Positions 26,365 through 33,249 of a DNA stretch of 64,000 nucleotides are shown in pieces (the stretch's first letter is position 1; each line of letters opens with the position of its first letter). Both the position numbers and the translations under genes were made by a program. This stretch comes from JAAZNF01 sp964561025 (GTDB lineage: Bacteria; Myxococcota; B64-G9): positions 14,559 to 78,558 of the forward strand of contig CAZLNM010000009.1 in assembly GCA_964561025.1 (NCBI GenBank), in the 5' to 3' direction. The notes under the pieces were generated by a model. The model saw only the letters and a program-made list of their open reading frames with translations, was not told the origin of the DNA and did not search any database.

Positions 26365-27642
26365 TCAAGAGCAGGCCTGTTTCGCGCTCGCTGGAGCGTC
26401 ACGCCTCAGATCCGCGCTGGCGGCGCTCTGCGTGGCGGCTTCGATGGCCGCGATGGGATAGGGCAGCTGCGCGCCCGGCGGGATCAGATCCACCGTGCAC
26501 GAGCGGAACTTCTGGTTCTGCATGCGGCAATCCTTGTGCCGCTTGCACCACAGCGGATGGTGGGTCATGCGCTCCCACACCGCCTGCACCCCTTCCTCGA
26601 CCGCGTTGCCGAAGGCGATGGGGGTGAAGTCGCAGGGGCACATGTCGCCGTAGGCGGTCATGTAGAACTGGTTGTAGGCCCCGAAGCAGCCCATCGACTC
26701 GGGCGAGTTGACCAGCGCCTGGGCGGTGAGGCTGGGGTAGCCCGGCTCGTGGTAGTAGCGCAAGGCCTCCTTGCGGATGGCCTCGCGCTCCTCGGCCGTG
26801 AGCAGGATGTCCTTCTGGCCCGCCAGGCGCCCGGTGGGGATGCCGTCGAACTGCACGATCTCGTTGATGCCGAGCTTCTTGCCCAGCTCCATGAAGCCCG
26901 CAAGCTCGCCGTCGCGGAACTTCTCGCCGGTCAGGTAGATGGAGAAACCCACCATCAGCCCGGCGCGCTTCGCGTTCTCGATGTTGCGCATGATGGCCTG
27001 GTACAGGCCGGGGCGCCGCCGCCGCTCGTCGTGAATCTTCTCGTCGGGGCTGTCGAGGCTGATGAACAAGGCGTACAGCCCCGCATCGCGCAGCCGGGCG
27101 CAGGTGTCGGGCGTGAGCCGCTCGCCGTTGGTGAACATGAGACAGGTGGCGCGCTCCTTGTCCACGCACTCGACAAGCTCGAAGATGTCGGGACGCAGCA
27201 GCGGCTCTCCGCCGGTGAAGATGACGTTGGTGGTGCCGAGGTCCACCGTCTCGCGGATGATGCCTTTCCACTGCTCGGTGGAGAGCGGCGGCCGCCGGCG
27301 GATGTTGGGCTGGCAGGAGCAGTGGACGCAGTCGGCCTGGCAGGCGTAGGTGACGGCCAGGGTAGCCGCGGCCGGCTTGCGCACCTTGAGGAACACGCGC
27401 TCCAGGCGATCGATCAGCCCCCGCTTGCCCGGGCCGGAGGGGAGCGGCGGGTCGAAGAACGATACGCTGCGCGCGCCCCGGAAGGAGCCCACCGTCTTGA
27501 AACGGTTGAGCCGCTCCAGGTGGCGTTCCAGGTAGCAGCGCGCGTCCGCCGGGAGCCGCGGCTCCGGCCGGAGCACAAGGCGTCCGTCCTCGAGCGCCAC
27601 CTCGAAGGCCGTCAAAGATTCTGGATCCAGGGTGGGGTTCAT
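26365..27642 (-). CDS. Radical SAM/SPASM protein
   Basis: A 425-residue radical SAM enzyme. CQADCVHC gives the CxxxCxxC cluster; TGGEPLLRPDIFELV and SLDSPDEKIHDE are core strands. The C-terminal SPASM region has further Cys (MGCFGAYNQF, GDMCPCDFTPIAFGN, a third and a fourth Cys), which would bind auxiliary clusters as in PqqE-like peptide and sugar modifiers. The first 95 residues are a separate N-terminal domain. Its ATG overlaps the stop of the preceding tetR gene (ATGA), so both come from the tetR promoter. No precursor peptide gene was recognised nearby. Confidence 0.88.
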   Translation of the reverse strand: MNPTLDPESLTAFEVALEDGRLVLRPEPRLPADARCYLERHLERLNRFKTVGSFRGARSVSFFDPPLPSGPGKRGLIDRLERVFLKVRKPAAATLAVTYACQADCVHCSCQPNIRRRPPLSTEQWKGIIRETVDLGTTNVIFTGGEPLLRPDIFELVECVDKERATCLMFTNGERLTPDTCARLRDAGLYALFISLDSPDEKIHDERRRRPGLYQAIMRNIENAKRAGLMVGFSIYLTGEKFRDGELAGFMELGKKLGINEIVQFDGIPTGRLAGQKDILLTAEEREAIRKEALRYYHEPGYPSLTAQALVNSPESMGCFGAYNQFYMTAYGDMCPCDFTPIAFGNAVEEGVQAVWERMTHHPLWCKRHKDCRMQNQKFRSCTVDLIPPGAQLPYPIAAIEAATQSAASADLRRDAPASAKQACS

Positions 27643-28268
27643 CGCCGCATTCCTTTCCGCAGGGCGCCCGCGCGCCGGGAGGAGAGCATCGATCCGAGCC
27701 AGCGCCGCGCCTCGGCGAGCAGGGCCCGGGACGAGAACGCTTCCTCGTCGTAGAGCCGCTGCAGCAGCGGGCCCTCGACCAGGGACAGCACCAGCACCGC
27801 CATGGCCGCCGGGGCGAAGGCCCCGCCGCGCCGGCGACGGATCTCGAACAGATCCTGCGTGAGCCGGCGCCGCAGGCCCGCCTGGACCAGCCGCACCGCC
27901 TCGCGCACCCTCGGCTCCTGCAGCCCAACCCCCCAGTACTCGATCCACACCCGGGTGGTGTCGCGGCTGCGCTCGTCGGAGGGCGCCAGGTGGAAGGTGA
28001 GCACGGCCAGCAGCCGCTCCAGCGGATCGGCGAAGCGCGCCCGGTAGGCGTCGAGCGCGGCCAGGTGGGCCTCCCCCAGCGAGCGCATGAGCGCGGCCAG
28101 CATCTCCTCCTTGTTGCGAAAGTAGTAGTGCAGGATGCCGCGCGGAAGCTTCGCCTCGCGCGCGATGTCGGACACCGAGCAGGCGGCGAACCCCTTGCGG
28201 GCGATGGCCCGAAAGAGCCCGTTCAGGATCTGCTCGCGCCGCAAGGGCGCCACCACCGGCCGGGCCAC
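27639..28268 (-). CDS. TetR-family regulator
   Basis: A 209-residue TetR/AcrR-type repressor. The helix-turn-helix lies at about residues 12-58 (FRAIARKGFAACSVSDIARE, then PRGILHYYFRNKEEML). I chose the GTG at 28268 because a perfect AGGAGG precedes it; the more upstream TTG at 28301 would lie inside the operator. It is cotranscribed with the radical SAM gene. The dyad at 28286-28301 just after its -10 box suggests autorepression of the pair. Confidence 0.88.
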   Translation of the reverse strand: MARPVVAPLRREQILNGLFRAIARKGFAACSVSDIAREAKLPRGILHYYFRNKEEMLAALMRSLGEAHLAALDAYRARFADPLERLLAVLTFHLAPSDERSRDTTRVWIEYWGVGLQEPRVREAVRLVQAGLRRRLTQDLFEIRRRRGGAFAPAAMAVLVLSLVEGPLLQRLYDEEAFSSRALLAEARRWLGSMLSSRRAGALRKGMRR

Positions 28269-28285
28269 GCGTCCTCCTGGGTTGG

Positions 28286-28301
28286 TTGGACGGCCATCCA
28301 A
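28286..28301 (-). promoter_or_regulatory. Candidate operator of the second TetR
   Basis: TTGGACGGCCATCCAA, a 16-bp palindrome with one mismatched pair. It touches the -10 box (28301-28306) and covers the expected transcription start, 17 nt before the GTG. Confidence 0.55.
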
Positions 28302-28329
28302 ATATCACACGGCGCCCCGGTCGCGTCAA
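28301..28329 (-). promoter_or_regulatory. Promoter of the tetR-radical SAM pair
   Basis: -35 TTGACG (28324-28329), 17-nt spacer and -10 GATATT (28301-28306) on the minus strand. Confidence 0.5.
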
Positions 28330-28408
28330 GCGCCGGAATTTCCTGGCTTGCATCGGCCGCGGCGCCCGGCGAAGATGGCCTTTAGGCCGGAAGAGAAGGG
28401 ACGGCTCC

Positions 28409-30103
28409 ATGGCGTGGCGTACCCTCCTGTGCGCGGCCCGCCGAGTCCTGGCGCTCGGCGCGGCGCTCTCGCTGCTGGCCGGCCCGGCCCGCGGCGCGGA
28501 CGAGGCCGAGGCGGCGGACCCGGACCAGGCCGAGCTGCTGGACGCGCTCGCGGCCTTCGATCCGGAGGCGCCGGCCGGCACGCCGCCGCAGGGCTTCACC
28601 CTCGACGCCTCGCTCCAGCTTCTGCAGCGGTTCAACGCAAAGCGCAACATGCTCAACCTCGACCAGTCGTTCTCGGTCGGGATGCGCGCCGGCCGGCTGG
28701 GGGTCACCGGCGCCGAGAACCCGCTCAACCTGCGCTTCGACAAGGACGAGCTGGGGTACTCGGCCCTGCTGGCCGGCCGCCTGGCGGCGCGGCTGTCCCG
28801 GTTCGGACTGGTCCTGGCCCTCGACAGCGGCGAGGTGAAGTTCCGGCCGCTTGTGTCCTACGACCCGGCGCCCGATTGTTCGAGCGGCGACGTGCGCTGC
28901 GAGACCGTCACGGCCAACGGGCGTCCCATCGGCGACGAGGCGAAAGAGAGCCTCTTTTTACGGGAGGTGTTCCTGCAGGCCCGGCTGGGAAATTCCGAGT
29001 GGCTCGACCTTCGGGCCGGCAAGCTCCTGCTCTCGGCGGGCGGGGGGTTCTTGATGGACAACTACGCCCTGGGGCTTTCCGCCCAGGCCGACCTGGACGA
29101 GGCGGGCGCCGCCCCCGTGCGGCTCGAGCTGGACGCGGTGTTTCCGAACGGCGATTTTTCCGCCTCCGGCAAACGCAGCCCGCTCGTCTATGCGGAGGTG
29201 GCCTGGCTCCGCTCGTGGCTCGAAGAGATCGGCCTGTTCGCCGGGTATTTTCATGACGGCGACTCCAATCTGGCCGAGATCCTGCGCTCGGTGATGGTGG
29301 AGGTGGTGCTCCACGGTGACGTGGCGCAGACGGCCGATCCGCGCCTGCTGTACGCGGCCACGCTGGAGGCGGACATCCAGACCACGGGAGATCTCTTCTA
29401 CCTGGGCGCGCACGGCAATCTGCTGTTCGCGCGCGGCAGCCTGGCCTGGACCGCGGCCGTGGAGTTCGGGAACATTTCCCACGTCACCACCTTGCCGCGC
29501 ATGGGCACTTTCCCGGGCGTGACCCGGACCGGGAGCAGCGGGTGCCTGGGCGGCATGCTGCACCTCGCCACCCACTGGGACGTGACCGAGCGGCTCACCC
29601 TGGGCGGGTTCTTCCTCTACCTCAGCGGCGAAACCTTCAGCGCCGAGGACATCCGCGTAAAGAACGTCGGCCGCTTCGGGAGCTTCATCGGCATCTACCC
29701 GTGGATCACCGCCACCAACCTGTTCTTCTCGGGTGGCATGAACCAGACCTTCGGCGCGCGCTCGCTGTCGGCCTCCGGGGTGAACGCCCGCGGGGTGCTG
29801 GCCCCCGGCCTCGACCTGGGCTGGGACATCGTGGAGGGGCTGACGCTGCGGGTGGTGGCCGCGGCGCTGTTCTCCCAGGGGGCGCACCTGGACTCGGGCG
29901 GGCGCTTCTACGGCATAGAGGGAGACCTCAACCTCTCCTGGGATATCTCGCGCCACGTGCAGCTTCTGGCCGAGGCGGATTATCTATGGACGGGGGACTT
30001 CTTCGATTTTGAAAAACCGCTGGAAGAACCAGCAGCTACGCGGATCATGGCGCGCGAGCCCGGGGTGTTCAAGGCCATGTTCGGGCTCAATTTGTCGTTC
30101 TAG
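28409..30103 (+). CDS. Outer-membrane beta-barrel protein
   Basis: A 564-residue exported protein with a signal peptide (LALGAALSLLAGPARGAD, cut near residue 30). The remainder has alternating amphipathic strands rich in Gly, Leu and aromatic residues and ends in GLNLSF, the terminal Phe signature of outer-membrane barrels. No porin family is certain; alginate-export-like or long-chain porins are possible. A GAAGGGA ribosome site precedes the ATG. It lies upstream of the ECF sigma gene by 33 nt on the same strand, and divergent from the TetR pair. Confidence 0.75.
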   Translation: MAWRTLLCAARRVLALGAALSLLAGPARGADEAEAADPDQAELLDALAAFDPEAPAGTPPQGFTLDASLQLLQRFNAKRNMLNLDQSFSVGMRAGRLGVTGAENPLNLRFDKDELGYSALLAGRLAARLSRFGLVLALDSGEVKFRPLVSYDPAPDCSSGDVRCETVTANGRPIGDEAKESLFLREVFLQARLGNSEWLDLRAGKLLLSAGGGFLMDNYALGLSAQADLDEAGAAPVRLELDAVFPNGDFSASGKRSPLVYAEVAWLRSWLEEIGLFAGYFHDGDSNLAEILRSVMVEVVLHGDVAQTADPRLLYAATLEADIQTTGDLFYLGAHGNLLFARGSLAWTAAVEFGNISHVTTLPRMGTFPGVTRTGSSGCLGGMLHLATHWDVTERLTLGGFFLYLSGETFSAEDIRVKNVGRFGSFIGIYPWITATNLFFSGGMNQTFGARSLSASGVNARGVLAPGLDLGWDIVEGLTLRVVAAALFSQGAHLDSGGRFYGIEGDLNLSWDISRHVQLLAEADYLWTGDFFDFEKPLEEPAATRIMAREPGVFKAMFGLNLSF

Positions 30104-30136
30104 CGCAACTTTGGGCATGGACGAGGGTTTCAAGCG

Positions 30137-30700
30137 ATGGAGGCAAAAGGCGCACCTTTCATGGACGAAGACGCCGAACGCATGCTGCGCTTTGCATCCG
30201 GCGACGAGGCGGCCTTCGACGAGCTGGTGCGGCGGTATGGGCAGAAACTGCTCGCCTTCGCCGATCGGTTCTTTCACAACCGGGCCCGGAGTGAGGAGAC
30301 GGTGCAGGAGGTGTTCTTGCGCGTGTTCGAGGCGCGCAAGCGCTATCAACCCAAGGCGCGTTTCTCCACCTGGCTCTACACCATCGCCACCCGCCTGTGC
30401 CTGAACGAGCTGCGCCGGCGGCGGCCGGAGGCGCAGGCCGGCGGGAGCGAGGCCGAGATGGCCGGCTCCGGCTCGCCGGCGCAGGAGCTCGAGGCGGCGC
30501 GGCTGGCCCGGGCGGTGCAGCGCGCGGTGGACGGGCTCCCGGAGAACCAGCGCGCCGCGCTCCTGCTCTCCCGCTTCGAGGACAAAAGCTACGCCGAGAT
30601 CGCGAAGATCCTGGGCGTGAGCGAGGGCGCGGTGAAGTCCTTGCTGTTTCGAGCCACGGACGAGCTGCGCCGCGTATTGTCGCAGGAGGAAGGCACATGA
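30137..30700 (+). CDS. ECF-type RNA polymerase sigma factor
   Basis: A 187-residue group IV sigma factor. Region 2 covers about 15-85 (DEAAFDELVRRYGQKLLAFA, FSTWLYTIATRLCLNELRRRR) and region 4 about 125-180 (LPENQRAALLLSRFEDKSYA, GVSEGAVKSLLFRATDELRR). It has no extra C-terminal domain. GAGGG precedes the ATG; a second ATG 8 codons later is possible. It overlaps by 4 nt (ATGA) a zinc-finger anti-sigma gene, the usual partner. Confidence 0.93.
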   Translation: MEAKGAPFMDEDAERMLRFASGDEAAFDELVRRYGQKLLAFADRFFHNRARSEETVQEVFLRVFEARKRYQPKARFSTWLYTIATRLCLNELRRRRPEAQAGGSEAEMAGSGSPAQELEAARLARAVQRAVDGLPENQRAALLLSRFEDKSYAEIAKILGVSEGAVKSLLFRATDELRRVLSQEEGT

Positions 30701-31155
30701 GCTGCGAAGAGATCAGGCCGGATTTGGTGGCCTACCTGGACGGGGAGCTCTCGAGCGAGCGGCGGCGGGCGCTCGAGGGCCACCTTTCGGGGTGCGAAGG
30801 CTGCGCGCGGCGGCTCGGCGAGTTTCGCCGCGCCCGCGAGGCCCTGATGGCGCAGCCGGCCCTGGAGGCCGCGCCGGGGTATCTGCAGCGGGTCATGGCC
30901 CGCTCGCGCGAGCGCTCCCGCGGCGGATTTTCCGGCCGCTTCCTGCGCTGGCTGGCGCCGGCGGCGGCGCTGGCCGCGGCGGCGCTCATCGTGGCCCTGT
31001 GGCCAAGCCGGCCGGCCCCGGAGGTCGCCGTGGAGCCGGCGGACGAGCTGGAGATCGCCGCCGAGCTCGAGCTCTTTTCCGATTACGAGCTCATCGCCGA
31101 GCTCGACGTGCTTTCGGACCTCGAGGCCATCGAGAGCCTGGAAGACGAGGGCTGA
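30697..31155 (+). CDS. Zinc-finger anti-sigma factor (membrane)
   Basis: A 152-residue partner of the ECF sigma. The N-terminal ZAS domain has Cys3 and the motif His29-x3-Cys33-x2-Cys36 (HLSGCEGC). One membrane helix spans about 82-103 (LAPAAALAAAALIVALWP). The periplasmic tail is acidic and Leu-rich (ELFSDYELIAELDVLSDLEA). That tail resembles the end of the next small protein. CAGGAGGA lies before the ATG. It would hold the sigma factor at the membrane until an envelope signal arrives. Confidence 0.87.
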   Translation: MSCEEIRPDLVAYLDGELSSERRRALEGHLSGCEGCARRLGEFRRAREALMAQPALEAAPGYLQRVMARSRERSRGGFSGRFLRWLAPAAALAAAALIVALWPSRPAPEVAVEPADELEIAAELELFSDYELIAELDVLSDLEAIESLEDEG

Positions 31156-31156
31156 C

Positions 31157-31411
31157 ATGCACCGCTCTCTCGTCGCCATCGCCTTCGCCGGCGCGCTGGG
31201 CGGCGCCGGCCCGCTGGCCGCCGCGGACCGTCCCGACGCGGGGACGCCACCCCCGCCGCCGCCGGGGCAATCGTCCACCGCTCTCGCCGAGTGGGAGCGC
31301 GAGGTGCTCGCCCACATCGAGCTTCTGCTCGATCTCGAGGTCATCGAGGACCTCGATCTGCTCTCGCAGCTCGAGGAGCTTTCGCTTCTTTCGGAAGGAG
31401 AGAGCCGATGA
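31157..31411 (+). CDS. Small exported protein with acidic Leu-rich tail
   Basis: An 84-residue protein. A signal peptide ends near residue 23 (PLAAAD), then a Pro run, and a highly acidic Leu-rich segment (HIELLLDLEVIEDLDLLSQL). It starts 1 nt after the anti-sigma stop and overlaps the FecR-domain gene by 4 nt, so it is an intended part of the operon. Its tail looks like that of the anti-sigma factor. No named family is known to me. Confidence 0.72.
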   Translation: MHRSLVAIAFAGALGGAGPLAAADRPDAGTPPPPPPGQSSTALAEWEREVLAHIELLLDLEVIEDLDLLSQLEELSLLSEGESR

Positions 31412-32571
31412 AGAATCTGGCCCTTGCGTTTTCTGTGCTGTGCGCCGGGTATGCGCTGGCCGGCGAGCCGGACGGCGCCGCGGACGGGGTGTTGCTGGAG
31501 GTCGCGGGCGAGGTGTGGCGCTTGCCGCTGGACGGCGAGGAGTGGGCGCCGGCCGCGGCCGGCACGCCGCTGGCCGCGGGGGACTCCATCCGCACCGGCA
31601 AGAAGTCGCGCGCCCGAGTGCGCATCGGCGCGAACATCGACCTTCGGCTGGGCCCGAACGCCGAGCTGCAGATCGAGGAGCCCGAGAGCGGCGAGCAGCC
31701 GGTGCCCATGGTGTCGCTGCTGCTCGGCTGGCTCCAGGCGACCGTGAGCCACGCGCCGGGCGAGAAGGTCCCTTTCGAGGTGCACACCGGCAACGCGGTG
31801 GCGGGCGTGCGGGGCACGGAGTTCGTGGTGGCCGCGGGGCTCGACGGCCTGACGCGGGCCGAGGTGCTCTCGGGAGAGGTGGCCTTCGCCGCCGAGGAGA
31901 CGGAGGTGGCGCTGGGGCCGGGGCATGCCTCCGAGGCCGCCGAGGGCGCGGCCCCGCGGGCCCTCGGCGCCGCGAAGACGGTGGACTGGGAGGCCTGGCA
32001 GGAAGAGCGCGAGAGCCGGGCGCGCGAGCGCGCCGAGGAGCTGGCGGCGGACTTTTCGAGCCGCGCCGAGGAGCTGGCCGGGAGGCTGGACGGGTTGCAA
32101 AAAGCGGAATCCCGCCAGCGCGAGAAGATCCGCTGGCTGATCGCGAAGCTCTCGCAGGCCCGCCGGGCCAACCAGGCCAAGGTGGCCGAGAAGGCGCGGG
32201 AGCGGCTGCTCGACGTCATGGCGCAACAGATGCGGCTGCACAAGGAGCTGCGCCGGGCGGCGGTGCGGCTGGCCGGGTTCGTGCGCCGCTTGACCCGGCT
32301 CGAGGAGGCCATCGCCGGCGCCGGCGGGGAGAAGGCCGCCGAGGCGCTGGCCGCGCACCCCAAGCTCGCGGCCGCTCTCCACTGGTTGCGAGCGAAGGAC
32401 GCCGTCGGCAAGGCGTCCGACCGCCTGCGCGCGCTCGAACAGAAGCGGCGCGAGACGATGCGGCAGATGGCGGCGTTCCGGGCGGTGCTCCGGGAGGCCG
32501 GCGTCACCCGCGCCGACCTGCGCGAGGTGCGCGAGCGGATCCGGCGGCTGCGCGACGCCAAGCGGCCGTGA
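31408..32571 (+). CDS. FecR-domain protein with long coiled-coil C-terminus
   Basis: A 387-residue exported protein. A signal peptide (LALAFSVLCAGYALAG) is followed by a FecR domain at about 25-150 (AAGDSIRTGKKSRARVRIGA, TGNAVAGVRGTEFVVAA). The remaining 200 residues are Ala/Arg/Glu-rich and helical, probably coiled coil. FecR domains often sense or transmit envelope signals to anti-sigma factors. A GGAAGGAG site inside the upstream gene serves its ATG. Confidence 0.83.
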   Translation: MKNLALAFSVLCAGYALAGEPDGAADGVLLEVAGEVWRLPLDGEEWAPAAAGTPLAAGDSIRTGKKSRARVRIGANIDLRLGPNAELQIEEPESGEQPVPMVSLLLGWLQATVSHAPGEKVPFEVHTGNAVAGVRGTEFVVAAGLDGLTRAEVLSGEVAFAAEETEVALGPGHASEAAEGAAPRALGAAKTVDWEAWQEERESRARERAEELAADFSSRAEELAGRLDGLQKAESRQREKIRWLIAKLSQARRANQAKVAEKARERLLDVMAQQMRLHKELRRAAVRLAGFVRRLTRLEEAIAGAGGEKAAEALAAHPKLAAALHWLRAKDAVGKASDRLRALEQKRRETMRQMAAFRAVLREAGVTRADLREVRERIRRLRDAKRP

Positions 32572-32590
32572 GGAAGACAGGAGGCGTGCC

Positions 32591-33127
32591 ATGGTGCGGT
32601 TGATTCCATGGGTCGGTGCGATGATGTTCGCGCTCGCGGCCCAGGCGCAAGGCCCGAGCGCTCCCGAGAGCCCGAACGCGGCGGCCGCGCCTCCGTCGAG
32701 CGCGGAGAAACTGCCGCCCGAGCTCGTCGAGCGCTGGCAGAAGCTCACGCCCGAGCAGAAGGCCGCCCTGCGCGAGCGTTGGGAGCGTTTCCGGGCGCTG
32801 CCGTCTGAGAAGCGCGCCGAGATCCAAAAAAGGCTCGAGCGCTTCCGTGCCCTCTCTCCTGAGGAGCGCACGCGCCTGCGGCGCAACTTTCAGCTCTTTC
32901 GCGCGCTGCCACCCGAGGAGCGCGCTCGCGTCCTTGCGCGTTTCGAGCGCTGGAAGGGCCTCTCCGACGCCGAGCGCGAGCGGCTGCGGCGGGCCTTCTC
33001 GCGCATCAAGCGCATGGAGCCCGCCGAGCGGCGGCGTTTCCTAAAGAAGTTGCGGCGCTGGATGGAGCTTCCGCCCGAGGAGCGCGAGCGGCTCAAGGAG
33101 CGCATCCGCGACCGGCTGGGACGGTAG
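32591..33127 (+). CDS. DUF3106 repeat protein
   Basis: A 178-residue exported protein. After a signal peptide (ending near residue 20, AAQAQ) come many repeats of about 11-20 residues of the form LPPEERARVLARFERWKGLS, typical of DUF3106. Arg and Glu dominate, predicting an all-helical rod. It is the last gene of the ECF operon, 19 nt after the FecR gene. Members of this family tend to occur with ECF sigma/anti-sigma loci; a periplasmic modulator is likely. Confidence 0.8.
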   Translation: MVRLIPWVGAMMFALAAQAQGPSAPESPNAAAAPPSSAEKLPPELVERWQKLTPEQKAALRERWERFRALPSEKRAEIQKRLERFRALSPEERTRLRRNFQLFRALPPEERARVLARFERWKGLSDAERERLRRAFSRIKRMEPAERRRFLKKLRRWMELPPEERERLKERIRDRLGR

Positions 33128-33182
33128 GCGAACAAGTCTCCGAGTCTCTTCTTCTGGTGTGTTTGAGAAAGATGACGTGAGA

Positions 33183-33224
33183 GCGTCGGACCGCGATGCC
33201 GAAAGAGCGAGCGCGGTCCGGCGC
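33183..33224 (-). repeat. 42-nt hairpin repeat, copy 2
   Basis: Arms of 13 nt (33183-33195 and 33212-33224) pair with one wobble around a 16-nt loop. Read on the minus strand the loop is CTCGCTCTTTCGGCAT, 13 of 16 identical to copy 1. It lies in the gap between two convergent genes. Confidence 0.75.
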
Positions 33225-33249
33225 GGCGTGCGGGGGCGGCCGAGGCGGG

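Noticed and set aside
30104..30136. ECF-type self promoter (GCAACTT then TTTCAA) before the sigma gene
   Set aside because: Only the -35-like part fits; the -10 part is unconvincing.
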